DNA of 64,000 bases from Planctomycetota bacterium (GTDB taxonomy: Bacteria > Planctomycetota > Brocadiia > Brocadiales > Bathyanammoxibiaceae): NCBI GenBank assembly GCA_016209685.1, contig JACQVQ010000005.1, positions 150,655 through 214,654 of the forward strand. Reading direction: 5' to 3'. The position numbers were made by a program, and so were the translations under genes. This document shows positions 24,906 through 32,263 of the stretch, piece after piece; the first letter of the stretch is position 1; the number at the start of each line of letters is the position of its first letter. Under the pieces are notes generated by a model. It did no database searches, was not told the DNA's origin, and worked only from the letters and a program-made list of their open reading frames with translations.

Positions 24906-25775
24906 TCAGATAAACTCTTCCAGCAATCTCTCAAGCCTGGAGCGGTCTGGTCCGCCCGCGGCAGACTTTACCAGCGGTGCCTCCCTTATGGCATGTATCT
25001 GCTCCTCCATGGTGGGCCTTTTGGGGTTGGTGTAGATAACACCAATGGGAATTTTACTGTCCCACTCCTGGGCCTTCTGGAAGGCCGCAACCCTATCTGT
25101 CGGGTCATACTTGCCGCCCTCATCCAATTTATAAACCCTCTCCTTATACCAGGCAAAGGTGTTCAGTTTGTTAAAACTGGGGCAAGGCTGGAGGACGTCC
25201 ACCAGGGCGAAGCCTTTGTGCCGCACGGCCTTCTGTATCAGGCCCACCAGGTGGTCCTTCTCACCGGTAAAGCCCCTGGCTACAAAACTGGCGTCCATGG
25301 CCGCCGCCGCCAGGACTGGGTTAAAGGGGGCAAGGATTACTCCCTCTGGCTGTATCTTGGTGGCAAAACCCGTATCGCTGGTAGGCGAGGCCTGTCCCTT
25401 TGTCAGGCCGTACACCTGATTATCATGCACTATCAGGGTTATGTCTATGTTCCTTCGTATGGCGTGGATAAAATGGTTCCCACCCTCACCGTAGCAATCC
25501 CCGTCTCCGGCGATGGCCAATACCGTCAGTTCGTGGTTGGCCAACTTTGCCCCGGTAGCAGGCGGCAAGGTACGGCCGTGGAGGCTGTTGAACGTGTTGC
25601 ATCTCAGGTAGTGAGGGAGCTTGCCTGCCTGCCCGATGCCAGAGACAAGGAGTACCTCGTGCGGCTCCTTCCCCAGGCCCACCAGGGCCTCCTGTACCGC
25701 CCTGAGGAGCATGAAATTCCCGCACCCCGGACACCAGGCCGTCGGCCCGCCTGCATAGTCTTTTAACGTAACCAT
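24906..25775 (-). CDS. korB: 2-oxoacid:ferredoxin oxidoreductase, beta subunit
   Basis: 289 aa. WCPGCGNFMLLRAVQEAL at the N-terminus (Cys of the Fe-S cluster), TPP/Mg motif GDGDCYGEGGNHFIHAIRRN and LIVHDNQVYGLTKGQASPTS identify the beta subunit. With the alpha/gamma fusion it interconverts 2-oxoglutarate (or another 2-oxoacid) and acyl-CoA with ferredoxin. KorB is the best fit by length and the GQASPTS block, but substrate cannot be proven. Confidence 0.88.
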   Translation of the reverse strand: MVTLKDYAGGPTAWCPGCGNFMLLRAVQEALVGLGKEPHEVLLVSGIGQAGKLPHYLRCNTFNSLHGRTLPPATGAKLANHELTVLAIAGDGDCYGEGGNHFIHAIRRNIDITLIVHDNQVYGLTKGQASPTSDTGFATKIQPEGVILAPFNPVLAAAAMDASFVARGFTGEKDHLVGLIQKAVRHKGFALVDVLQPCPSFNKLNTFAWYKERVYKLDEGGKYDPTDRVAAFQKAQEWDSKIPIGVIYTNPKRPTMEEQIHAIREAPLVKSAAGGPDRSRLERLLEEFI

Positions 25776-25798
25776 TACTATCTCCCTACTCCTTGGTT

Positions 25799-25824
25799 CC
25801 CAGGTGGCGGAGCACCTGGGCTAT
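25799..25824. repeat. Single stem of family B repeat
   Basis: CCCAGGTGGCGG...CACCTGGGCTAT, only the first stem-loop of the two-stem family B element, lying between korA and korB among CCCTACTCCCT strings. Confidence 0.75.
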
Positions 25825-25844
25825 ATCTCCCTACTCCCTACCCC

Positions 25845-27545
25845 CTATTTTATTCCCTCCATAACATATTCCGGACTAAAAGGAAGCCCGTCAAACTTGA
25901 GTATCTTCCCCGTAACGGCCTTACCCGTCTCCCTTCGTATAAGCCTTGCCAGTTGGCCTGTGGCGTTATTTTCCACGACAAAACATGCCCTGGCAGATTC
26001 CAGGGCCGTGGCAACCGCCCCGGACGGAAATGGCCATATCTCGCTTAGGTGCATCATGCCAACCTTCTGCCCCTGGGACTGGAGGAGGTCTACGGCCTCC
26101 CTGATTGCGCCGTAGGTGGAACCCCAGCCAATCAGTAGTACCTCAGGGTTGACCGCACCATAAAATTTGGGCGGAGAAATCTCCTGGGCCAGACCTATCT
26201 CTTTCCTCATCCTCTTGAGCATCATCCTGGTACGGAGTCCTGTGTCTTCCGTGAGGTGGCCCTCCTCGTCGTGCTCGTCGCTATCGGTAACCACGGTTAT
26301 ACCAGGATACCCCGGCAGGGCCCTGGGGGAGATACCAGAGTGTGTAATGGCATGTCGCTTGTAACCCACCAGTTTCTCCGTCTCCTCCGGCCGTATAAGC
26401 TGGCCTCTATCAATAATAATGCGGGACATGTCCAGGGTATCTATCGTCCAGTAGGAATCTGCCAGGTGCTGGTCACTCATAACGATGACCGGGGTCTGGT
26501 ATTTCTCGGCCAGGTTGAAGGCCTTGGCCATCGTGTAGAAGGCCTCTTCCGAGGTGCCTGGGGCTAAGACCGCCCTCGGGAATTCGCCATGGGAGGCATG
26601 GAGCACGAACTCAAGGTCGGACTGCTCAGTCCTGGTGGGTAGTCCAATGGCAGGCCCTGGTCTCTGGGCCTCTACCACCACGATGGGCGTCTCTGTCATC
26701 CCCGCCAGGCCCAACCCCTCCACCATGAGGCAGAAACCCCCGCCAGAGGTGGCCGTCATGGCCCGTACCCCTGCGAAGGAGGCGCCGATGGCCATGGTAA
26801 TGGCCGCTATCTCATCCTCTGCCTGCTCCACGATTATGTCCCACTCCCTGGCCTTCCCTGCCAGGTAGGTCATTATCCCCGTAGCGGGGGTCATGGGGTA
26901 GGCGCTCACAAACTTACAGCCTGCGGCAAGTGCCCCCAGGGCCAGGGCCTCACTACCAGCTATCAGCATACGCCGCCTGTCGTCCAGGGGCTTAAACTTC
27001 CAGGGGAATTGGGAGTGGCCGTTCCTTGTAGTAAAGTCATAACCGGCCCTGGCGGCCTTGACGTTATCCTCTGCCACAGTGCCTTTCTTACCGAAGACGT
27101 CCCTGAGTACCTCTGCCAGGGGCTCAAAGGCGTAACCCAGTAGGCCCAGGGCCGCCCCTGCCGCCACGGAATTGCCGTACAACCTGTTCCCGCCCTCCTG
27201 GGCCAACCTGTCCAGGGGGACACTCAAGAGGTCTTGATGGGCCTCTACCTTTATCTTCTCACCGTCGTAAATAATTACTCCCCCCTCATAGAGTTCACCC
27301 TTGTGTAGGTCTATGGTCTCCTTGTTGAGGGCGATGAGGATATTTACGCCACGGGTCATGGAAAAGACAGGAGATTCCCTTATCCTTAACTCGGAAAAGT
27401 TGTGCCCGCCACGGATGCGGGACTGGTAGTCCTGGACGCTGAACACGTGCAGTCCTCCCCTTGTGAACACGTGGGCAAGGGTGTGACTGATGGTCTGCAT
27501 CCCCTGGCCTGCCTCTCCGCCTATTTTTATCTTGAGGTCTAACAC
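25845..27545 (-). CDS. korA: 2-oxoacid:ferredoxin oxidoreductase, fused gamma-alpha subunit
   Basis: The ORF is open to 27605, but GTG at 27545 has GGAGGG nine bases upstream and begins right at the gamma domain (LDLKIKIGGEAGQGMQT), giving about 566 aa. Residues 1-180 are the gamma domain (FSVQDYQSRIRGGHNFSEL). The alpha domain follows with AAGCKFVSAYPMTPATGIM, VEQAEDEIAAITMAIGASFAG and TATSGGGFCLMVEGLGLAGM. This gamma-alpha fusion plus separate beta is the KorAB arrangement for ferredoxin-dependent 2-oxoglutarate metabolism. No ferredoxin (delta) subunit nearby. Confidence 0.88.
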   Translation of the reverse strand: MLDLKIKIGGEAGQGMQTISHTLAHVFTRGGLHVFSVQDYQSRIRGGHNFSELRIRESPVFSMTRGVNILIALNKETIDLHKGELYEGGVIIYDGEKIKVEAHQDLLSVPLDRLAQEGGNRLYGNSVAAGAALGLLGYAFEPLAEVLRDVFGKKGTVAEDNVKAARAGYDFTTRNGHSQFPWKFKPLDDRRRMLIAGSEALALGALAAGCKFVSAYPMTPATGIMTYLAGKAREWDIIVEQAEDEIAAITMAIGASFAGVRAMTATSGGGFCLMVEGLGLAGMTETPIVVVEAQRPGPAIGLPTRTEQSDLEFVLHASHGEFPRAVLAPGTSEEAFYTMAKAFNLAEKYQTPVIVMSDQHLADSYWTIDTLDMSRIIIDRGQLIRPEETEKLVGYKRHAITHSGISPRALPGYPGITVVTDSDEHDEEGHLTEDTGLRTRMMLKRMRKEIGLAQEISPPKFYGAVNPEVLLIGWGSTYGAIREAVDLLQSQGQKVGMMHLSEIWPFPSGAVATALESARACFVVENNATGQLARLIRRETGKAVTGKILKFDGLPFSPEYVMEGIK

Positions 27546-27612
27546 CGGCTCTTTCCCTCCTGAACAATAATCCGAGACCTCTGAAAAAGTTTTAAGAGGT
27601 CGCACCTCTTTC

Positions 27613-27885
27613 TTAATGACGAATTTCTTTTTTTACCCTCTCTATCAGGAACATCTTTAATAGAGACTGGTAGGGAACGTCCCTCTTATTGGCCAGGACC
27701 TTGAGGTGTTCAATGAGGGATTCTGGCAGTCTCAAGGAGATGGTTCTGGTAGATGGCTTCAGCTTTGGCAGTAATACCCTTTTTGCTTTGGAATAATCTA
27801 CATATTCCATTGAATCATGGGTTGCCCAGAATTCAGACTCCTCTTTTTCGCTCTTGAATTTAGGCACGTTTTTCGATTTGCTCAT
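27613..27885 (-). CDS. BrnA-like CopG/RHH antitoxin
   Basis: 90 aa. N-terminal KFKSEKEESEFWATHDSMEYVD and C-terminal ribbon-helix-helix RTISLRLPESLIEHLKVLANKRDVPYQSLLKMFL are typical of the CopG-type BrnA antitoxin family. Overlaps the toxin gene by 26 nt. Expected to bind the toxin and repress the operon at the palindrome 28182-28206. Confidence 0.85.
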   Translation of the reverse strand: MSKSKNVPKFKSEKEESEFWATHDSMEYVDYSKAKRVLLPKLKPSTRTISLRLPESLIEHLKVLANKRDVPYQSLLKMFLIERVKKEIRH

Positions 27886-28168
27886 AGTAAATTTTCCTTT
27901 CTTTCCTGCTCATATCCCTTGCCGACACGACCCCTAGCTTGTTTTTTCTTATCGTAAAAATCACGAAAAGCAATCGCCCGCTATTGGTCTTACCCAATAC
28001 ATAATAACGGGGTTCTTCTTTGGAATGTGGCTCATCTTCCTTGACAACGAGGGGCTTGTTAAAAAATACCTCCTCACATTCTAAAAAGCCAACCCTGTGC
28101 CTTTCCCAGTTCTTTTCAATGTTACCTCTATCCCAATCAAAACCTTCAGCACGAGATAATATGTCCAT
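27860..28168 (-). CDS. BrnT-like ribonuclease toxin
   Basis: 102 aa. EGFDWDRGNIEKNWERHRVGFLECEEVF and later RLLFVIFTIRKNKLGVVSARDMSRKERKIYY match the BrnT family (RelE-like fold; type II toxin). Toxin gene first, antitoxin second, as is usual for brnTA. Its promoter and operator are visible just upstream. Confidence 0.85.
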   Translation of the reverse strand: MDILSRAEGFDWDRGNIEKNWERHRVGFLECEEVFFNKPLVVKEDEPHSKEEPRYYVLGKTNSGRLLFVIFTIRKNKLGVVSARDMSRKERKIYYEQIEKRA

Positions 28169-28181
28169 TTAAGTACGCCTC

Positions 28182-28223
28182 TTTGTATATATCAAAGATA
28201 TACAAATTAGCTTGGCATGTCAA
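28182..28223 (-). promoter_or_regulatory. brnTA-like promoter with palindromic operator
   Basis: On the minus strand TTGACA (28223-28218), 17 bases, then TATCTT (28200-28195). The -10 region is embedded in the imperfect palindrome TTTGTATATCTTTGATATAT... (28182-28206). A ribbon-helix-helix antitoxin binding here would block RNA polymerase, giving autoregulation. Confidence 0.55.
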
Positions 28224-28262
28224 GCCCTGTGAGGGTGAGCGAGGACATTCCTTTATCCTTCC

Positions 28263-28290
28263 TTGACAATTCTACTTGCTATGCTAATAT
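28263..28290 (+). promoter_or_regulatory. Promoter for pheS-pheT
   Basis: TTGACA at 28263-28268, 16-base spacer, TAATAT at 28285-28290 preceded by TGC (extended -10-like). Predicted leader of about 65 bases before the pheS ATG; no phenylalanine-rich leader peptide or T-box seen in it. Confidence 0.55.
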
Positions 28291-28361
28291 CTCGCTATGT
28301 CAAATTCGCCCGCCCGTAACCATGTCAAGGACAAGTCCGTCTAAGGCAAAAATGACTACCG

Positions 28362-29390
28362 ATGAAAGAGGCACTACTAGAACTAAGAGAGAAGGCACTG
28401 GAGGAGCTTAAGAGTCTCCGTTCTGCCGAGGAACTGGAACTCTTCAGGGTAAAATATCTAGGCAGGAAGGGCCTCCTCAGCGAGTACATGGCCCAACTGT
28501 CCACCCTCCCACCAGATGAAAAGCGTGTAGTAGGAAAACTGGCCAACGAGATTAAGGTGGAACTTACCAGGGGGCTTGAGGAGGCTTGTAGGGGCGTATT
28601 GCAATACGCCCCTGCGAAGGTATCGCCTGTGATTGACGTCTCCCTCCCCGGTCACATACCCCCCCGTGGGCGTACCCACCCCCTGGTCCAGACCATCCAG
28701 GAGATAAAGGAAATCTTTGGCCGTATGGGCTTTCAGGTGGTCTCCGGGCCGGAGGTGGAGCTTGAGTATTTTAATTTTGAGGCACTCAACATACCCCCTG
28801 ACCACCCCTCAAGGGACGACTTTGACACCTTCTACGTCTCCGACGACGTCCTCCTGAGGAGCCAGACCTCTACTGTCCAGATTAGGGTAATGCAGAAACA
28901 GAAACCCCCCATAAGGATAATTGCCCCAGGCAAGGTATTCAGACCCGATACGGTGGATGCCCGCCATTCCTTCATGTTCCACCAGATAGAAGGGCTGATG
29001 GTGGGCGGTAGCACCGCAGGCGAAGGGGTAAATTTTGGACACCTCAAGGGGGTGCTTTCTCTCTTTATCAAGACCTATTTTGGCCCTGATACCAGGATGC
29101 GCCTCAGGCCCTCCTTCTTCCCCTTTACCGAGCCCAGTGCCGAGGTAGAAATCTCCTGCAGTCTCTGTAAGGGAAAGGGGTGCAGTGTGTGCGGTGGCAG
29201 TGGGTGGCTGGAGATACTGGGGGCGGGCATGGTACACCCCAACGTATTCAAGGCCGTGGGCTACGACCCTGAGCAGTACACAGGCTTCGCCTTCGGCATG
29301 GGGGTGGAGAGGATAGCCATGCTCAAGTATGGCATTGATGACATAAGGCTCTTCTTTGAGAACGACGTGAGGTTCCTAGCCCAATTCTAG
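28362..29390 (+). CDS. pheS: Phenylalanyl-tRNA synthetase alpha subunit
   Basis: 342 aa. N-terminal coiled-coil (MKEALLELREKALEELK), class II motif 2 region RHSFMFHQIEGLMV, the C-rich CSLCKGKGCSVCGGSGWLEILG, and motif 3 GFAFGMGVERIAMLKYG, ending RFLAQF as usual. Charges tRNA-Phe as an alpha2beta2 enzyme with PheT. A family A palindrome at 28588-28615 adds RGVLQYAPAK at the junction between the coiled-coil arm and the catalytic core, where an insertion is tolerable. Confidence 0.95.
   Translation: MKEALLELREKALEELKSLRSAEELELFRVKYLGRKGLLSEYMAQLSTLPPDEKRVVGKLANEIKVELTRGLEEACRGVLQYAPAKVSPVIDVSLPGHIPPRGRTHPLVQTIQEIKEIFGRMGFQVVSGPEVELEYFNFEALNIPPDHPSRDDFDTFYVSDDVLLRSQTSTVQIRVMQKQKPPIRIIAPGKVFRPDTVDARHSFMFHQIEGLMVGGSTAGEGVNFGHLKGVLSLFIKTYFGPDTRMRLRPSFFPFTEPSAEVEISCSLCKGKGCSVCGGSGWLEILGAGMVHPNVFKAVGYDPEQYTGFAFGMGVERIAMLKYGIDDIRLFFENDVRFLAQF
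28588..28615. repeat. Family A palindrome (GTATTG variant), in frame in pheS
   Basis: Arm GTAGGGGCGTATTG and its complement with one mismatch. Translates as RGVLQYAPA. Confidence 0.9.
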
Positions 29391-29398
29391 TAAAACAA

Positions 29399-29457
29399 CG
29401 CAGGCTAAAGCCTGCGGCTACAGACTAAAGTAGGGGCGTATTGCAATACGCCCCTGC
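29399..29457. repeat. pheS-pheT spacer built of two palindromes
   Basis: CGCAGGCTAAAGCCTGCG (29399-29416) is followed by a family A palindrome (29430-29457), nearly identical to the one within pheS. The second ends five bases before the pheT ATG, leaving no Shine-Dalgarno sequence. The CAGGCTAAAGCCTG element recurs at 35668-35690. Confidence 0.85.
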
Positions 29458-29462
29458 GACAC

Positions 29463-31508
29463 ATGAAAGTAACGTATAACTGGTTAAAGGAATACTGTGA
29501 CTTCAAGCTCTCGCCAGAGGGGCTGGCAGAGGTACTGACCGGCGCCGGCTTCGTGGTGGCAGGTATGAGGGCAACCCCTGACGGGGACCACGTACTGGAG
29601 ATAGAGGTTACCTCCAACCGCCCTGACTGTCTGGGGGTAATCGGGATTGCCCGTGAGATGGCGGCCCTCACCAGGAACCCCCTGAAGCCCCCTCCCCTGA
29701 GGTACAATGCGGGGAAAAAGGCCGTAGAGGTAAAAGTAACGGTAGAGGAGCCGGAGCTCTGCCCCAGATATACGGCGAGGGTGCTTCGCGGGGTAAAGAT
29801 TGGACCCTCCCCCGCCTGGCTCCAGCAGAGGCTTGAGGCAGTCGGCCTGAGACCGATTAACAACGTAGTGGACGTTACCAACTACGTCCTTATGGAGTGG
29901 AGTCAACCCCTCCATGCCTTTGACCTGGACAGACTTGAGGGTAAAGAAATCATAGTAAGGCGGGCACTGTCGGGGGAGAGGCTGGTAACCATAGATGGTG
30001 CCAAACTAGACCTTAACCCTGAGGTACTCGTGATTGCCGACACCTCAAGGCCCGTAGCCCTGGCCGGGGTGATGGGAGGGAGGGATACGGAGGTACACGA
30101 GGGGACGTGCAACGTCCTCCTGGAGTCGGCCAGGTTCGGGCCTGCTACTGTAAGGAGGATGGCGAGGAGGTTCGGCCTGAAGACAGAGTCCAGTTACCGC
30201 TTTGAGCGGGGGGTGGACATAGAGGGGGTGGACCTTGCCTCCCGGCGGGCAACGGCCCTTATCCTTGAGCTGGCCGGTGGAGAGGCGGCTAAGGATTCCG
30301 TAGACGTAAGGACAGTTGTAGGGGCACGGCATGCCGTGCCCCTACGATTATCCCGCCTGAACGCCGTCCTCGGCACCAACCTGGAGGAGGAGGCGGTCAG
30401 GGATACCCTCTGCCGTCTGGGTTTTGAGATAAAGGGCGGGAAACGGGGTGTCTTAGAGGTCGCCGTGCCTAGCTTCCGTGGGGACGTTGCACAGGAGATA
30501 GACCTCATTGAGGAGACTGCCAGGGTTCACGGCTATAACAATATCCCCACCAATACAGGTCTCCCCATACACGTCAGCCCCATAGGGAGACAGGAGCGGG
30601 TGGAGGAACGGGTCAGGGGGCTACTGGCCGGGTGTGGGTTCTTTGAGGCAGTTACTTATAGTATCGTAGAGGGTAATGAGACTGGGAGGGCAGGGTTGTT
30701 TCCCGGGGGGAGTCCCCTCCGTATAAGGAACCCGATACGAGCAGGAGAGGATTGTCTGAGACAGACCCTCCTGGGTAACCTGCTTCAGGCCAAGAGACAC
30801 AATCAAGACTACGGCACACCCAGGGTGAGACTCTATGAACTCTCAAAGGTCTATCTCCCCGAAGAGGGACAGAAACTCCCTATGGAAAAGACGTGTCTTG
30901 GGATTCTTTATGAGGAAGACTTGACTGTAATCAAGGGACAGGCTGGTAAAGACCCATTTTACGCCTTGAAGGGCCTTATGGAGGGCCTGCTGTCGGCCCT
31001 GGGTGCAAAGGGGGACATTCGTTGGGAGGGCCTGGCCAATCCATTCTTTACCAGAGAGAGGTCTTGTAAGGTAAACTTAGGGGGGGAACCCCTGGCTATC
31101 CTGGGGGAAGTGAGCGAGGAGATAGTGAAGGCTTACGACCTGCGGGACACGCCCTGCCTTGCGGAGATAAATTTTGACCTATTGGTTGAGAAGGCAGACA
31201 TGACCAGCACCTTTCAGAGACTCCCCCTCTACCCCCCGATTGACAGGGACGTTGCCATCGTAGTGGACGAGGGCGTAACCTGGGCAGAGGTAGAGTCCTG
31301 TGTAAGGGAGGCAGGGGCAAAATTTCTGGAGAAGGTGGAATTCTTTGACCTCTATCGTGGCAAGCAGGTTCCTCCAGGTAAAAAGAGCGTTGCCTTCAGA
31401 ATCCACTTTCGCACCCCTGACCGCACACTGACGGGAGAGGAGGCCGATAGGGCACAGGGCCTAATAATAGAAAGTCTGAGCAAGGCCCTGGGGGCCGTAT
31501 TAAGGTAA
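29463..31508 (+). CDS. pheT: Phenylalanyl-tRNA synthetase beta subunit (short form)
   Basis: 681 aa. YNWLKEYCDFKLSPEGLAEVLTGAGFVV leads directly into HVLEIEVTSNRPDCLGVIGIARE, so the roughly 110-residue OB-fold tRNA-binding domain found in E. coli PheT is absent. B3/B4 editing domain (INNVVDVTNYVLMEWSQPLHAFD), B5 (SYRFERGVD) and the C-terminal anticodon-binding domain (LPLYPPIDRDVAIVVDEGVTWAEV) are present. A family A palindrome (30318-30345) adds VGARHAVPL before the B5 domain. The 3' end is duplicated at 32098-32214 beyond a toxin-antitoxin pair. Confidence 0.93.
   Translation: MKVTYNWLKEYCDFKLSPEGLAEVLTGAGFVVAGMRATPDGDHVLEIEVTSNRPDCLGVIGIAREMAALTRNPLKPPPLRYNAGKKAVEVKVTVEEPELCPRYTARVLRGVKIGPSPAWLQQRLEAVGLRPINNVVDVTNYVLMEWSQPLHAFDLDRLEGKEIIVRRALSGERLVTIDGAKLDLNPEVLVIADTSRPVALAGVMGGRDTEVHEGTCNVLLESARFGPATVRRMARRFGLKTESSYRFERGVDIEGVDLASRRATALILELAGGEAAKDSVDVRTVVGARHAVPLRLSRLNAVLGTNLEEEAVRDTLCRLGFEIKGGKRGVLEVAVPSFRGDVAQEIDLIEETARVHGYNNIPTNTGLPIHVSPIGRQERVEERVRGLLAGCGFFEAVTYSIVEGNETGRAGLFPGGSPLRIRNPIRAGEDCLRQTLLGNLLQAKRHNQDYGTPRVRLYELSKVYLPEEGQKLPMEKTCLGILYEEDLTVIKGQAGKDPFYALKGLMEGLLSALGAKGDIRWEGLANPFFTRERSCKVNLGGEPLAILGEVSEEIVKAYDLRDTPCLAEINFDLLVEKADMTSTFQRLPLYPPIDRDVAIVVDEGVTWAEVESCVREAGAKFLEKVEFFDLYRGKQVPPGKKSVAFRIHFRTPDRTLTGEEADRAQGLIIESLSKALGAVLR
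30318..30345. repeat. Family A palindrome (ACGGCATGCCGT core), in frame in pheT
   Basis: Perfect palindrome, arm GTAGGGGCACGGCA. The core bases differ from other copies while both halves remain complementary, showing compensatory change. Translates as VGARHAVPL. Confidence 0.9.
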
Positions 31509-31519
31509 TAATATAATGC

Positions 31520-31834
31520 ATGATAAGCATTGATGACATTAGAAAGAGGGTGGGAAAGAAGGAGTATGAAATTAGCCTCCACGCTGAAAAGGAGAGATAT
31601 GTAGAGGATATAACTATCTCTGATATAGAGTCCGTCATTGACACGGGTGAGGTATTAGAATATTATCCAGGTGACCCAAGAGGAAAAAGTTGCTTAGTCC
31701 TGGGTTATTCCAGGAATCGGCCCATTCATATAGTTTGTGGCTATACTCGGCTGGGATGGGTCAGGATAATAACCGTTTACATACCAAAGGCCCCCAAATG
31801 GTTGGACGAAAGAACCAGGAGGAAAGGGAAGTAA
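31520..31834 (+). CDS. DUF4258-type toxin-like protein
   Basis: 104 aa: YEISLHAEKERYVEDITISDIESVIDTGEVLEYYPGDPRGKSCLVLGYS and VRIITVYIPKAPKWLDERTRRKG. The HAEKER segment and C-terminal PxxWLDE fit DUF4258 (RelE/ParE-like fold), normally paired with a YgiT-type zinc-finger antitoxin, which is exactly the next gene (TAATG overlap). Starts 11 bases after pheT and lies between two pheT 3' ends. Confidence 0.8.
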   Translation: MISIDDIRKRVGKKEYEISLHAEKERYVEDITISDIESVIDTGEVLEYYPGDPRGKSCLVLGYSRNRPIHIVCGYTRLGWVRIITVYIPKAPKWLDERTRRKGK

Positions 31835-32088
31835 TGAAGGTACACGAATATGGAGATTGCTCCTTCTGTCAAGGAGAGGTAAAGGAAGCAAGGGTGGAGC
31901 TGGATTATCGCTATAAAGGAAGACTGTACGTATTCCAGAATGTGCCCACCGGTGTGTGTCAGCAATGTGGGGAGAAATATCTTACTGCCAGAATTGCAAA
32001 AGAAATAGAAAAGAAGATTCAAAAGAAGAAATGGGCTAAGACCATTGCTGTCCCTGTGGAAGTCTTCACAGAAGAGGCTTCTGTTTAG
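31834..32088 (+). CDS. YgiT/MqsA-type zinc-finger antitoxin-like protein
   Basis: 84 aa from ATG 31834 (the longer ORF start at 31690 runs through the toxin gene). CSFCQGEVKEARVELDYRYKGRLYVFQNVPTGVCQQCGEKYLTA has the CxxC...CxxC zinc site of YgiT-type proteins. Only the N-terminal zinc domain and a short basic helix (KEIEKKIQKKKWAK) are present, no HTH. Translationally coupled to the toxin (TAATG). Confidence 0.82.
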   Translation: MKVHEYGDCSFCQGEVKEARVELDYRYKGRLYVFQNVPTGVCQQCGEKYLTARIAKEIEKKIQKKKWAKTIAVPVEVFTEEASV

Positions 32089-32097
32089 GAGTGCCCA

Positions 32098-32214
32098 TTT
32101 CCCTTCCACTTTCGCTCCCTTGACCGCACACTGACGGGGGAGGAGGCAGATAGGGCACGGGGGGTAATAATTGATGGGCTGGCTAAGAGACTGGGGGCTA
32201 TCGTAAGACAGTAG
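32098..32214 (+). pseudogene. Second copy of the pheT 3' end
   Basis: Reads HFRSLDRTLTGEEADRARG and VIIDGLAKRLGAIVRQ up to TAG at 32212-32214, co-linear with the PheT C-terminus (HFRTPDRTLTGEEADRAQG, LIIESLSKALGAVLR). No start codon and no upstream pheT. Both copies keep a full frame and a stop at the same place, with scattered substitutions, so the TA pair sits between two pheT ends. Confidence 0.85.
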
Positions 32215-32234
32215 TGTATAATGCCGTAAAAGCA

Positions 32235-32262
32235 GCAGGGGCACGTTGCAACGTGCCCCTAC
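32235..32262. repeat. Family A palindrome between convergent genes
   Basis: GCAGGGGCACGTTG and complement, one mismatch at the end. It lies one base beyond the stop of the clostripain-like gene and after the pheT remnant, where it could also form a bidirectional terminator-like hairpin. Confidence 0.85.
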
Positions 32263-32263
32263 A

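Noticed and set aside
24897-25766. 289-aa plus-strand ORF opposite korB
   Set aside because: It is the antisense shadow of korB, which has clear TPP and CPGC motifs; the plus-strand protein has no recognisable signature.
31690-32088. 132-aa version of the YgiT-type antitoxin
   Set aside because: Its first 48 residues run out of frame through the toxin gene; the ATG at 31834 overlaps the toxin stop and begins at the zinc domain.
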